DNA of 64,000 nucleotides from Entrophospora sp. SA101 (taxonomy: Eukaryota; Glomeromycota; Glomeromycetes; Entrophosporales; Entrophosporaceae), in the NCBI GenBank assembly GCA_958430865.1, contig CAUDNR010000724.1:36010-100009 (forward strand). Reading direction: 5' to 3'. The notes beneath the pieces are model-generated. The model saw nothing but the letters and a program-made list of their open reading frames with translations. It searched no databases and was not told the origin of the DNA. A program made the position numbers and the translations under genes. Positions 34,130 to 45,835 of this stretch are shown here, one piece after another (within the stretch, counting starts at the first letter, position 1; each line of letters opens with the position of its first letter).

Positions 34130-36210
34130 AAAATTAAAAACCAAAGAACCCCAAATCCCAAGTTACTTTGTACATCTCAAATTGGGGTGTTAGATATAAG
34201 TATAATCGCAAACATAGGGGAAACCAAATAATAAAACCTAATAGTAGAGATTTTTTGTCGATCATTTTCATAAACTCAAATTACTATTAATTAATTAAAG
34301 AAACGTAAACTGTTATAATTCACCATACAGATGAGATTTTTAATTCTGAAAAATATTTTGAGCTTGCAAAGTATGTATCTACAATGTAACAGAGCCATAT
34401 TTACCAATATTAATGTACCTTCATATTGAAAAAGCAATTTTTGTCATAAATTCTAGATTTCTACTAATGCAAAATTTTAAAAAATCATAATAAACAAAAA
34501 AAATGGCGTTGTTACGTTATAGATAAGGTTCTTAACAATTAAAAACACTTCAAATTTTTTTTCTAGCTATTTTGCTTCCAAAGTTATAAACGTTTTAAGA
34601 TTTTGATTGTTAATATAAGAAAATTGCCTTTGCATAAACTGTTCTAACTCACCATAATTATATTTAAACAAAAAAAAATAGCATTGTTACGTTGTAGATA
34701 AGGTTCTTAGATTAAAAACACTTTCAATTTTTTTTGTAGCTATTTTGCTTCCAAAGTTATAAACGTTTTAAGTTCCCGACTGTTAAAATCCATTTTAATT
34801 TATATTTAAATTAAATTATTAAAGAAAATCGCTTTTCATGAAAATTGTTATAACTCATCATACAGACAAAAATTTTTAATTCAAAAAAATGTTTGAGCTC
34901 GCAGAATATGTCTCTACAATGTAACAGAGCCATATTTTAAAAATATTTATTAACATTGATGACTTTCATGTTGTTTTGTCATAAATTCCGAATAACTATC
35001 AATACATAAAAATTTAAAAAAATTATATTAAACAAAAAAAATAGCGTTGTTACGTTGTAGATAAGGTTCTTAAAGATTAAAAACACTTTCAATTTTTTTT
35101 GTAGCTATGTTGCTTCCAAAGTTATAAACGTTTTAAGTTTCTGACTGTTAAAATCCATTTTAATTTTTATTAAAGAAAATCGCTTTTCATGAAAACAGTT
35201 ATAACTCATCATACAGACAAGAATTTTTAATTCTGAAAAATGTTTTGAGCTCGCAAAACATGTCTCTACAATGTAACAGAGCCATATTTTAAAAATATTT
35301 ATTAACATTGATGTACTTTCATGTTGTTTTGTCATAAATTCTAAATAACTGTCAATACATATAAATTTAAAAAAAATATATTAAACAAAAAAAAATAGCG
35401 TTGTTACATTGTAGATAAGTTCTTTAAAAATTAAAACACTTTCAATTTTTTTTGTAGCTATGTTGCTTCCAAAGTTATAAACGTTTTAAGTTCCCGACTG
35501 TTAAAATCCATTTATATTTTAATATTAAAATTAAATTATTAAAGAAAATCGCTTTTCATGAAAACTGTTATAACTCATCATACAGACAAGAATTTTTAAT
35601 TCAGAAAAATGTTTTGAGCACACAAAATATGTCTCTACAATGTAACAGAGCCATATTTTAAAAATTTTTATTAACATTGATGACTTTTCATGTTGTTTTG
35701 TCATAAATTCCGAATAACTATCAATACATAAAAATTTAAAAAAATTATATTAAACAAAAAAAATAGCGTTGTTACGTTGTAGATAAGGTTCTTAAAGATT
35801 GAAAACAGTTTCAATTTTTTTTGTAGCTATCTTGCTTCCAAAGTTATAAACTTTTTAAGTTTCCCGCTTGTTAATACTGTAATACATAATAGCAAAAAAT
35901 ATTTTTAAAATTTGATCAACATATTTATGTGGTACAAAACCCTTACTAATTGATTTTATTATTTGATTTCCCCTATGTTTGTGATTATATTTGTATCTAA
36001 CACCCCAATCTCAAATGTACAAATCCCAAATGTTGATCAATCTTTCTAACAAATAAACATATACTGTAACAAAGAGGCTTTTGATCACTTTCACAAATCC
36101 TAAGCACTTATTGGTTGGGAGACAGAATGCTAGGGGTGTACAAAGTAGTTGGGATTTGGGAATTCTTTGACAGGCTGGCCCAAATTCATTTTGTACATTT
36201 GGGATTTTTG
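34130..36210. repeat. Inverted-repeat-bounded block with a ~360-bp tandem array
   Basis: Left arm (34149-34250) includes caaattggggtgttagatat and aaacataggggaaaccaaat. The right arm (about 35935-36030) carries the inverse (atttcccctatgtttgtgat ... atctaacaccccaatctcaa). Between them is a direct tandem array: the word gttgttacgttgtagataag recurs at ~34507, 34683, 35046, 35400 and 35768, i.e. a period of 354-368 bp with one short 176-bp unit. Each full unit also repeats gttataactcatcatacaga and ctacaatgtaacagagccat. A further copy of the outer arm motif (gtacaaagtagttgggattt) lies at 36137. No coding frame is supported. Confidence 0.8.
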
Positions 36211-36214
36211 TAAT

Positions 36215-36623
36215 TTATTACTATATATACATTGCCTTTTTTTCTAATAGTAATAGTAATAGTAAATGAGCTTTTTCCTGATTCACCTTAGTATGATAAC
36301 CAACTACAGTCTTCAGGATCTTTTGCAATTATTAATAATTGTGATGTTTATCTAGAACTTTGTAATGAAGTACAGGAAATTTTTAAGGGGATATATATCA
36401 ATGAAAATCCATTTGATAATACATCAATAATAAATTGCCCTCATTGATTATTTTTGATATAGATAAATATGGATAAATTATCAAAATTTAATCACATTGA
36501 AATTTAACAATATTGAAATTTAACAACATTGTTATTTAACAACATCATAATACAGTCAGGGATCTTTCCAAATTTGGAATGTGGCTAATACAACAATTGA
36601 TCGACAATAAATGTCTTCTTTCG
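36215..36623. other. AT-rich stretch before an assembly gap
   Basis: Around 36285-36450 a weakly coding-like plus-strand stretch is seen (agctttttcctgattcacct...), but no frame is sustained. Nothing else supported. Confidence 0.35.
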
Positions 36624-36633
36624 NNNNNNNNNN
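36624..36633. other. Assembly gap (10 N)
   Basis: Ten N characters. The sequence on its right side belongs to a segment duplicated at 54.8 kb. Confidence 1.
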
Positions 36634-37356
36634 TTTCGTTATTTTCGATAAATTCATTTTCATTTAATATTTTTCATCGTACTTTCTTTTAGTGTGTTGA
36701 CATTTTTTTTGATTTCGACTTGAAGATATCAAACATTTAGATTGACATCTTTGTAGACAATGATTGTGATAACCATGTCCACACGTGAGTATATACACTA
36801 CAATTATTCAAATTAGTATAGTTAGTGTAATCACAATATACGTAATTGTAAAAAATGTTTGTAGATGGTTTCCTAGAAGTAACAAAGCCTCTTGGAAGGT
36901 GACGATTGGTTATTTCGTAAACTAAAGATGGCAATTTGTATGAGTTAATACCATTAGATGAAGTTTTAGTATTCAAAGAATACTGATTTCGTGCTGATAT
37001 ATCCTCGTAAACACATCTAAAAGCAATACAGCACACTTTCGGGAAAGCATATGCAATTGCTTCGGTGTATTTGGATATTTCATAGAATCTATGAAATGTT
37101 GTCGAAAAGTATTATCCTTTCGACTTTTGCATTCCTGTATGATCTGCAAATCAGCATTTCTGTATTAAATGTTACGAGTACAGAACCCATTTGATTGGTA
37201 GGGTACTGTGTACTGTATGTTGGTGTATGACTTTTTTAAAAAAATTTCTATTTTGTAGACCATACAGTACTGAATGTATCTATAGTTTGCGTTGTAAAAC
37301 TAATTTCGTTTAACAGCGTGACGTTAATCAATTTAAAAGTAGTACAATAGAATATA
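36634..37356. repeat. Duplicated segment, copy 1 (left flank of the Tc1 unit)
   Basis: From ~36748 to 37356 this is almost identical to 54896-55504. It holds a 99-codon minus-strand frame (36737-37036) in both copies. Upstream on that strand another frame reads coding-like residues (e.g. ECKSRKDNTFRQHFIDSMKY) in a different phase. This suggests a dead gene fragment of unknown family carried by the duplication. Similarity is weaker between 36634 and 36748. Confidence 0.7.
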
Positions 37357-38317
37357 CACTGCCTGGAAGAAAGTATCCGAACCTCGATTTTTATTAATTC
37401 CGCAAACTTTTACATAATAAAAAATTTTTTTGAAAATATCATCATGTAGCTTAGGTTCTAACGAATGTGTATAAAATCTTTCACAATTCTGCTATTTATA
37501 ATAATTTTTTAACCAAAAAAAAAACGAACTTCAATTAATATAAAAAATATAAAATGATCAAAAATTTTCTAAAAACCAAAATTTTATTAAAACATCACAA
37601 GTTCATGCAAATTTTTGCGAATTGTTTTAACTGACACTTCAACACCACTGACACCAACAAATTTTCTTTGAATCTCTTCTGCAGAACTGCGATTATTTTT
37701 TAATGCAATTTCTCTGAGAGTTTTTTGTTCACTAACATTTAATGCACAGGGACGTCCACTTCTTGGTGCACTTAGGCTTTCAGCATTTTCATAACGTTTA
37801 ATGGTACCATAAACTGTAGTTTTTGGAAGCTTAAGTATCTTTACAATTTTATTAAGACTACTACCGCCTAATCTAAGACTCAAAATTTTTCCACACTCAG
37901 CTTCAGTTAATTCGGAATTTTTTGGCATTTTTAAAAATTTTTTTTGATTTAATCGATTTTATTATTGTCAGATTATTTTTAATAACAAATTTTCTACCAA
38001 TGACAGGAGAATAATTTTTTCCATAATTATATCTTAGAATTTAGGCTAAAAAATGGTGTTTTTGGTTTTTTTCTCGTTATGTAAAATTTTGAGAAAATAC
38101 AAATTTAAACAAAATTCGAGGATGAAAATCACTAATTTAATTGAAGTTCGTTTTTTTTTGGTTAAAAAATTAATATAAATACCAGAATTGTGAAATATTG
38201 CATACACATTCGTTAGAACCTAAGCTACATGATGATATTTTCAAAAAAAATTTTTATTATGTAAAAGTTTGCGGAATTAATAAAAATCGAGGTTCGGATA
38301 CTTTCTTCCAGGCAGTG
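37357..38317. mobile_element. Tc1/mariner-type element, copy 1, with long TIRs
   Basis: Starts cactgcctggaagaaagtat after TA and ends with the inverse before TA (38318-38319). The inverted repeats are near-perfect for about 180 bp (37357-37540 against 38136-38317). The centre carries one minus-strand ORF encoding only a helix-turn-helix domain. There is no room for a DDE catalytic domain. A near-identical copy lies at 55505-56470. Confidence 0.92.
37587..37928 (-). CDS. Tc1-type transposase DNA-binding domain only (113 aa), copy 1
   Basis: The complete frame from MPKNSELTEAECGKI to NLHELVMF matches the N-terminal paired-type HTH of Tc1/mariner transposases: a first helix set including GSSLNKIVKILKLPKTTVYG, a GRP-like linker (SAPRSGRPCALN), and a second HTH (SAEEIQRKFVGVSGVEVSVKTIRKNL). 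The reading stops at the end of the DNA-binding region and the TIR follows directly, so the DDE/D nuclease domain is absent. It could bind TIRs but not cut DNA. Five residues differ from the copy at 55740-56081, and neither copy has a stop. Confidence 0.85.
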   Translation of the reverse strand: MPKNSELTEAECGKILSLRLGGSSLNKIVKILKLPKTTVYGTIKRYENAESLSAPRSGRPCALNVSEQKTLREIALKNNRSSAEEIQRKFVGVSGVEVSVKTIRKNLHELVMF

Positions 38318-38319
38318 TA

Positions 38320-38940
38320 GCTGATAAATGCAAATTAACGCGATGTAGCTTAATTTTTAAGATCCTGATGTATGAAGGTTGAGGTTTTGCTGATTCGTGA
38401 AATATATTTTTATTGTATGTTTTAAAAATATACATAAATACCTAAAAACTATATATTTTGCACCTTAGGTTTTGATGAATATGTATGCATTTTTTGTATG
38501 GATAAAAATTTTCCAATTAAAAAAATCCAAGTTCAACTAACATTTTTTTCTATATTTTCTTAAAATAAACAAGTTTGTGGCTTGAATATTTTCACAGCCT
38601 ACTTTCAAAAAAGAAGGGTTTTTCGGAACCACCACTATGTTTACTTCATATACAGACCCCATGAATATATAAACTTTAACACTGTAAATAAACAAAAAAA
38701 AATAATGATTATTAACATCCATCAATTAATTAGATAGATGCTTAGGAAAAATGCCATGATTGGCCATATGCCTCAAAATACCATGGTGTTATGGTAAGGT
38801 TATTGTGCCAACTACTTTTAACATGGCGAATTTAACATCACCAAATATTTTGAATTGGGTGACATTTCCTTTAGTTCTTCCTAAAAAGGAATTATATATT
38901 TTTTTTTGCAGGAAAAAATTTTAAATTAATGAAATAAATT
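38320..38940. other. AT-rich stretch right of the Tc1 element
   Basis: No supported gene. A 62-codon minus frame (38537-38725) is low complexity. This flank differs from the flank of the second Tc1 copy. Confidence 0.4.
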
Positions 38941-39019
38941 TCTTTATATGGGCAAATTTTGTCGCGCCAAAACATTGATACTGGAGTCAGTTCTATTTAA
39001 AACTATTTTAATAATAATA

Positions 39020-39568
39020 ACTAGCAATTGCATCTGTGGGCGACTAACGTCGCCCAATTTTATTTTGATTTTGATGTTGAACTCATCCCTTCCGTGTTGG
39101 TTCATTGCTGTTGCAGTCATTGTTACAACAATGTCTGATGGTTCTAATTCTTCATTCTCAAGTTCCATGATTGTTAAATTCGTCGCCCATCACCTGGAAG
39201 AGTGATATGTTAGTTAAAAAAAAAACGCGCACAAATTCAAATGAAATTTTCCATTGATTATAAAAAAATTTTTTTTTTCAATTTTCTAAAACAATACACA
39301 CCTTCAAGAACTTCATATTTGAATTGTCCACATCTGTGTCATCAATCATAAATTTCCCTCCAACCCGAGCGAATTGGTTTGCTTCTATCCTTTGTAGATT
39401 TGTCTTTACATCAGGATCTCTTGGATAGAAAGCAACAATATGGACAGCAAATTCTTCTCCAGTTAAAGATTTGGTGATTCCAACAGCAGCATTCATGACA
39501 AAATTGTTAATTGTAGGAATTTCTCTTGTTTCTGTAACGTAAACAATCAAGTTGATTAAACATGGCAT
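39020..39568 (-). pseudogene. Two-exon OB-fold-like gene, probably frameshifted
   Basis: Exon 1 runs from ATG 39568 to 39302 (89 aa: MPCLINLIVYVTETREIPTI ... EFAVHIVAFYPRDPDVKTNL ... FARVGGKFMIDDTDVD ... MKFLK), ending in a good donor (AAG/gtgtgt). An acceptor (ttccag at ~39194) leads into VMGDEFNNHGT then TGA in phase. The next frame continues with MELENEELEPSDIVVTMTAT and GRDEFNIKIKIKLGDVSRP (to ~39020), which looks like the rest of the same protein. Either the gene ends after ~100 aa or a 1-nt change broke it; I favour the latter. The pattern of short beta strands with a central FYPRD/VGGKF core resembles a nucleic-acid-binding OB fold, but that is an inference and no family is claimed. 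Confidence 0.45.
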
Positions 39569-39742
39569 TTTGACAAATAAATACGTAAGATTTTTTTTTG
39601 TGATAATATTTTTTTAAAAAAACACGAATTGTTGTTGGATAAATAATAAAGATGTATACAAATTTATTGTGGATTGTTGTTTTTAATAAACATAAAAAAA
39701 AAAAAACAAAAAGTTAAGATGGCAGACTTATTTATTTATTTC

Positions 39743-40157
39743 TTGCGACAAAACAATTAATTAATCTTATTTTTTTTATTTTTTTTAATAAAAAAAAACA
39801 ATTGATCTTTATTTTCGTTATCATTGAACAATCAACCTTTATTTTTGTTACCATTAAATAAACAATCAATCTTTATTGTTTATTGTTATTAAAAAAAAAC
39901 GAATCAGCTGATTCTTTTTTTTTATTTTTCGCGATTAGCCAAATTTTTCTTGCGACAAAACAATTAATCTTTATTTTTTTTTATTTTTTCAATAAAAAAA
40001 AAACAATTGATCTTTATTTTCATTATCATTGAACAATAACCTTTATTTTTGTTATCATTAAATAAACAATCAAACTTTATTGTTTATTGTTATTAAAAAA
40101 AAAAACGAATCAACTAATTCTTTTTTTTTATTTTTCGCGATTAGCCAAATTTTTACC
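39743..40157. repeat. Two tandem copies of a ~210-bp AT-rich unit
   Basis: The unit starting ttgcgacaaaacaattaat and ending gcgattagccaaattttt is present at about 39743-39950 and 39951-40157, with small indels. Internal sequence is rich in ctttatt/aataaac words. Upstream, 39660-39720 is poly-A rich. No gene. Confidence 0.8.
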
Positions 40158-41546
40158 TTTGATCAAAAACTATTTACGAATTTCAATTTCACACACAACA
40201 GTAACAAAGATGATTTTTTTTGGATTCAGGATTTTTTAAGATGATTGGTTCTGTGTAGATAGGAGATAAGAGGCTTTCTCAAATCTTAGATTGATTGTTT
40301 TTTTTTCTTCCCCACTACACATTATTAGCATAGTAGAAATCTCTGAAATTAAAAGAAATTTCATTTTATCTAAAAAAAGAAGACTGGAAGTTCTTTCTTG
40401 ATATTTGCAAAATGTAAAGTCATCGTTCTCATAACAATAGCACTAATTGAATTTCCAAGGAGGCTTTGACTGTTTTTAAAAAAAACATTTCTTCCGATAT
40501 TTTCTAAAAATAATAATAATAATAATAATAATTAAACATTAACGTGCTTTTTGTACAGTCACACGACGTAAACCGGTTTTCGTAAATATGTGACACGATC
40601 AAAATAATTTTCAGAATCGCAGAAATTACAACAACCTAGGGAAAAAAATTATCACCATATTATTTTATTATCATTAATAAGCAGAAAAGAACAAATCAAT
40701 GGTTTTTTAATTGTCAACAACAATCAATGAACATGATTAAAATTTATAAAAATTTATTATTACTATTTTTATTATTTAAAAAAAAAAACAAAAATAGAAA
40801 GTTTTTGATGATCATCATTTTGACGAATTGTGTCAACACAAAAAAAAATTTGTTCACCACAATGTTTTGTGTTTCAATTTTGCTCTCATTCTTCCCCAAA
40901 AATTCAGTATACTAAAAGTTCAAAAAAAAACAAATCTTTGCAATATGCAATTTGCAATCTGCAGTTTGCAAAATTCAAAAATTGCAATTTGCATATTGTA
41001 TTATTTATTAAAACGGACTGTAGAAGATTTCCTTTTTTGAAAAACTGTAGGTTAGCGCATTTTGATAAAAATAAAAAAGATTTCCAAGACTAATAAATAA
41101 TTGTCAAGATTTTCGAAATATTTATATCGGACAAAAAATGTTTTATTCCAAAATTAGAATTTTTTTTCACGCCTTTATTAATAATTGTTAAATAAATCGA
41201 GTATATACTACGGCAAAATTGGCTAATTATTTTTAGACTAATATTTTAAGGGGGTAATCTTATCGTAAAACAGAATGCAAAAGCCTTCGGAGTAGCTGTT
41301 TATATTGAATTATCAATATATAAATAGAAACACATGCCTTGTTTTCTCTCTGTTTCTATTGTAATAAGTAGTTAGTAATGGTCCAACTATAATCGACATA
41401 ACTGATTTCAATTGTCATGTGTTAAATGAATTGAATTAATATTTTAAAATCAGAGTAAAAAATAAATAAATGCATGATTTTATGAAATAATTTTTTTTTT
41501 AAAAAAAAAATTCAATAAAAAAATAATAATAATAATAAAATAAAAG
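40158..41546. other. AT-rich region upstream of the hydrolase gene
   Basis: Contains an (aat)n run near 40510, a local purine/pyrimidine word repeat (gcaatttgcaatctgcagtttgc, ~40945-40970) and the presumed promoter of the hydrolase. Overlapping short frames at 40727-41093 are low complexity and not supported. Confidence 0.45.
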
Positions 41547-42002
41547 ATGTCGGATTTCACATCCTTGCTTCCAAAAGTACCCATGTTATTCTTGTCCACC
41601 ATTAATTATTATCGTTACGGACCACCACAACCATCATGGGACTTAAAATTTTATTTGATGTTCAACATTACAAAAGATATGTCTGGTAAACCTTTCGAAT
41701 ATATTCAAAAAATGTTTATGGTCAATAGGGCTGTTGATGATGGTGTACATGTAGATGAGCTGTCATTGTCAAATTCACTTCGTAAAAAATCGGAAGTTTA
41801 CATTGATGAGATTTTGAAAGATTATAATCACGTGCTTCTTGATGATTGGAGAAGTGTTAATCTTGGAGATGGGTTAGAATGTGAATGGGTTTACGTTAAG
41901 AAAGAAGAAAACAATAGCAACAAGAAAAAATATGATAAGGTTATTTTGTACTTGCATGGTGGTGGATATGTTTTAAGGACAAGATCTATGAACAAAATAT
42001 AA
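41547..42002 (+). pseudogene. Truncated alpha/beta-hydrolase (HSL/esterase type), HGGGY retained
   Basis: The frame of 151 codons starts at a well-placed ATG (41547) and reads as the N-terminal cap plus first core strands of an alpha/beta-hydrolase_3 (hormone-sensitive-lipase-like) protein. The region around KYDKVILYLHGGGYVL (~135-146) shows the oxyanion-hole motif HGGGY. The family is normally ~350-450 aa and carries the nucleophile motif GDSAG and a later Asp/His; none of these is present downstream. The frame ends (RTRSMNKI, TAA at 42000) inside the first unit of an 86-bp tandem array. So the gene is broken, or its downstream exons have been displaced. Substrates of this family are short esters or lipids. 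Confidence 0.7.
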
Positions 42003-42382
42003 TAACAAACGTTTTATTAATTATTCAATAGTTTATGTAGGAGTAATCAAAGTAAGTTTTAAGGTCAAGATCTTTGAATAAAATATTCTAACAAACGTTT
42101 TATTAATTATTCAATAGTTTATGTAGGAGTAAACAAAGTAAGTTTTAAGGTCAAGATCTTTGAATAAAATATTCTAACAAACGTTTTATTAATTATTCAA
42201 TAGTTTATGTAGGAGTAATCGAAGTAAGTTTTAAGGACATGATCTATGAACAAAATATTCTAACAAACGTTTTATTAATTATTCAATAGCTTTATGTGGG
42301 AGTAATCGAAGTAAGTTTTAAGGACAAGATCTATGAGCAAAATATACTAACGAAGGTTTTATCAATCATTCAATAGTTTATA
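41971..42382. repeat. 86-bp tandem array, ~4.8 copies, starting inside the hydrolase ORF
   Basis: Units start with ttttaagg at 41971, 42057, 42143, 42229 and 42316 (spacing 86, 86, 86, 87), differing by a few substitutions. The first unit contains the last 10 codons of the truncated hydrolase frame. Each unit contains agtaag before ttttaagg, which looks like a splice-donor sequence. Confidence 0.92.
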
Positions 42383-42384
42383 TA

Positions 42385-44269
42385 AATTTATCTTTTATTT
42401 TAACTTATATTTAATAACATCACTATAATCATTATTTATTGTTCTAATCATTTATAGGAATAAATGTAAAGAAAAATTTTATATATTTAACACTTGACGA
42501 TCTTCAAAAATCATGTGACTGTAAAATTTTTATTGCATTTTTGATAAGTGACTTGCACTATACGTACAAAGTAATCTATTAATAGCCTAACGTGTACGTA
42601 GAAAGAAGTCGAGATGTTTATTACTAGATTAAGATTTTTAACTTATATGCTTGTAATAAAAAAAGTAGAAGCTTGCATGTGTTATCATGGTGATACCAAA
42701 CAGTCTAATTTAACATTAACTATAGTAAACGACATACAAAATAGTCTAATTTTAACAAAAAATGCTTTCGACAAATGTTTTCAACATCTATTTACTATTA
42801 CGAAAAACCAAATTAACGTTGACTCATCTCCATTGACCCTTTTCGTTTAACAATTTCAATCCCTTGTATTCATTTATCAACGTTCCTGCCTACCTTCAAG
42901 GAATCGAAGCTGAAATCAAAAATGTCCATAGGAAGGAGATCAACTCATCACCACATAGAACCGACCAAGAGCAAACATATTTTGATCTATGGTCAAGGTG
43001 ACCATAACCAGTTATCATTTTTTTGGAAAACGAAAATATTTCTGTTCAAATTTCAATTTTTATTAATTAATTAACAAAATTTCAAATCAATGCAAATCAT
43101 TTCAAGCCAGCGCAGCAAAGAAAAAACAAAAGACTCATCACAAAGTTTTACCCTTTGATTTTGATCTTATCCTTCCCAAAAATTCAGTTTACTAAAGTTG
43201 AGAAACAGGACGTTTAGAATATTTGTGCTGATTCATGCTGATTCGTATCGTAACTGAACTGAACTGAATATTCTTTTTACAAAGTAAGAAACGAAACATT
43301 TGCCGTGTCATGGCCACCTTCCAAAATCAGTAAGGCGAGTGACCTTCGTGCAGGTTTCTCGCCGATTGTCTCCTTTTGCGTTTAGCCGCGCTTGGTCTTT
43401 TTGACTGTTGGCATGATCAATGCTTTCACCATATTTAGCAAAAATTGTGTCGTACGGCAAATGTTTCGTTTCTTAATAGATTCAATTGCAAGTGTGCATG
43501 CAATGCTTTGAAAGGTGAGGAGAGGCATGATCAATACTTTTTTTCCACATGATCGTGCAATAGTAATAAATATCTTTTTTTCCAACCAAAGAACTGTTTG
43601 GTAAGAATAAAAATTTTGTTTATTTTACATTTAAGAACTATTTAATTTCAATAATTGAATTCGGTATTGTTTTTTATTGTTTATTTATTTTATCATATAT
43701 ATACTAGAATAAATTTTTGGTGGTGAAGCATCTTTCTTTTTTGTTTAATATTTAATTAGTGTGATGAAGATCATACTGTTGATTTGTTTATTTTACTTTT
43801 ATAAGAAAAGCATCATTCTATTATCAAAAACATTTTTACTATTGTTATCATTTGTCCTGATTTTTTTTTGGATTGTACCATTGATTGTTACTTTTTAAGA
43901 AAAGTATTATGCGTTTAGTTAATTGACAATTGAATTCACTAAAAATGCTAAAAAACATTTTGTCCTGTTTTTTTGGATCGTACCATTGGATTTAGAAAAG
44001 CATTATGTTTTAATTAGTTAATTATTTGTTTATTACTAAAAATGCTAAAAAACATTTTTTACTATTATTATCATATGTCCTGTTTTTTTTTTGGATCATT
44101 GATTCGTTTACTTTTAAGAAAAAAGCATTACACACTTACAATTGAATTTATTATTCGGTTACTTTTAATTATTTGACAATTGGATTGATTATTATTACTA
44201 AAAGTAAAAAGCGTCGTGCGCTTAAATTAATTGACAATTGAATGGATTATTCGTTTATTACTAAAAATG
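42385..44269. other. Intergenic region with short coding-like fragments
   Basis: A 78-codon frame at 42614-42850 and a following fragment in another phase (YSFINVPAYLQGIEAEIKNV, ~42855-43005) have mixed composition and might be remains of a gene, but nothing was recognised. From 43780 to 44260 the words taaaaatgctaaaaaacatt and gtcctgtttttttggat recur several times as a degenerate repeat. Confidence 0.35.
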
Positions 44270-44890
44270 CTTTGATCAATCACGTCTATACGTTCATTTT
44301 GCAAAGCTGGATTGCAAGCTTCGTAAATCTTGACTTTAACACTTGCTTTGATCAAACCCGCCTATATGATTATTGAATAATCGATAAACATTTGTTTTGC
44401 AAGCTTCATAGATCTTGTCTAATGCTTACTTTGATCAAACCCGCCTATATGATTATTTAATAATTGATAAAGTGTTCATTAAATATATTTTACAAACAGC
44501 TTCATAGATCTCGACTTTAACACTTACTTTGATCAAACCCGCCTATATGAATAATAAAATGTTCATTTTGGAAAACTTGATTTGCAAATAGATCTTGAGT
44601 TTAGCACTTATTTCGATCGAACCTGCCTATATTTGAATAATTGATAAAACATTCATCAAATATATTTTGCAAACAACTTCACAGATCTTGCCTTAACACT
44701 TATTTCAATCACTCCTATACAAAATATTGAATAATTGATAAAATGTTCATTTGCAAAACTTGATTTTCAAACTTCTTGATCTTGTATTTAACACTTACTT
44801 TGATTGCGCCTATACAAACTATTAAATAATTGAAAAATGTTCATCAGTATATTTTACGGACTCCTTTGGAAGCTTCGTATGTCGTCATGC
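44270..44890. repeat. Degenerate ~100-bp tandem repeat, about 6 units
   Basis: Repeated block: cttcatagatcttg, then aacacttactttgatcaaac, then cgcctatatgattatt, then aataattgataaaatgttc. Units at roughly 44280, 44390, 44500, 44590, 44680 and 44770 diverge progressively to the right. No coding function. Confidence 0.75.
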
Positions 44891-45277
44891 ATCTTGTATT
44901 TAACAGTTATTTCCAAAAACTTGCCAACTATACTTTTTCTATTGAATTATTTTGAAATTTTTTTTTTTTATAGATTACGCAATAAAAATTATGGAATAGA
45001 ATTTAAGACATGCAATGGCGAACCCACGTGACTCACCTAAATGTGTTATTAAAGTCCAGCAAATGAGAGAAGGGAATTCTTGCTGGTGGCTCATGCTGGA
45101 TGTATTGTCCCTTAGTGACATTACCTCTCTCTTTTGTTGTTTATTTTTATTATTATAGCAACAAGTAGCAAACAACAATAATGAATCATCATTTTTGAGG
45201 ATGATAATAAAGATTAAGATCCGACTTTTGTTTCATGAAAATATTTTCAAAAAAAAAAAGGGAGCAGCTGTCCTATT

Positions 45278-45835
45278 TACATAGTGAATCTCGATTCAGC
45301 GGACCCCAATTTAGCAGATACTAATTAAAAATCACAGTTTTACGGATAATGCTCAAAGAACGGTGCCATAATAAACCTTAATAAAAACCTTCTCGATATA
45401 GCAGATATCTCGGTTTAACGGATTTTTGGAAAATTTTCCTAATTACCCAACTTTGGATTTAATAAAATAGACTACTGTCTTGGCCCGAGTGATATCATTT
45501 TTTTGTTCTTTGCGACGAAGAAGATGCAATCCCAAATCCAAATGAACTTTTGTTCTCGCGTAGAACGGTGTGCGTAATTTGTAACACGAAAAGCAAAAGC
45601 TTGCATTGCGTTCTCTTGTTTATATATGTTAATAAAATGATAATAACAAATAAATATATATCAAAGACTCACTCATAAACCCATCAATTTGACGTTGTCT
45701 TTTTAATTATTTGACAGTTTTTAAAATCAAAATTATTTAATAAGTTTCTGTTACGCATGTTTAATTAAAAATAAAATTGTTCTCCGTTAAACCCAAAGTC
45801 CATAAATCAAGGTCCGCTAAACAAGATGCACCGTG
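45278..45835. mobile_element. Possible pogo-like MITE remnant
   Basis: The left end carries atctcgattcagcggacccc, then further words of the type cagatatctcggtttaacgg (~45405). The right end, read in reverse, gives catcttgtttagcggacctt. Repeated gattta-gcggac words in both orientations resemble the terminal repeats of pogo/Fot1-like elements. TIR matching is imperfect and no TSD was proved. Confidence 0.4.

Noticed and set aside
40727..41093. Overlapping short plus ORFs rich in Lys/Asn/Phe
   Set aside because: Composition follows local A/T and (tgcaa)n repeats; no motif.
41971..42382. CRISPR-like regular repeat spacing
   Set aside because: It is a head-to-tail tandem array without unique spacers, in a eukaryotic genome.
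43382..43585. 67-codon minus ORF
   Set aside because: No start context, domain or compositional support; likely chance.
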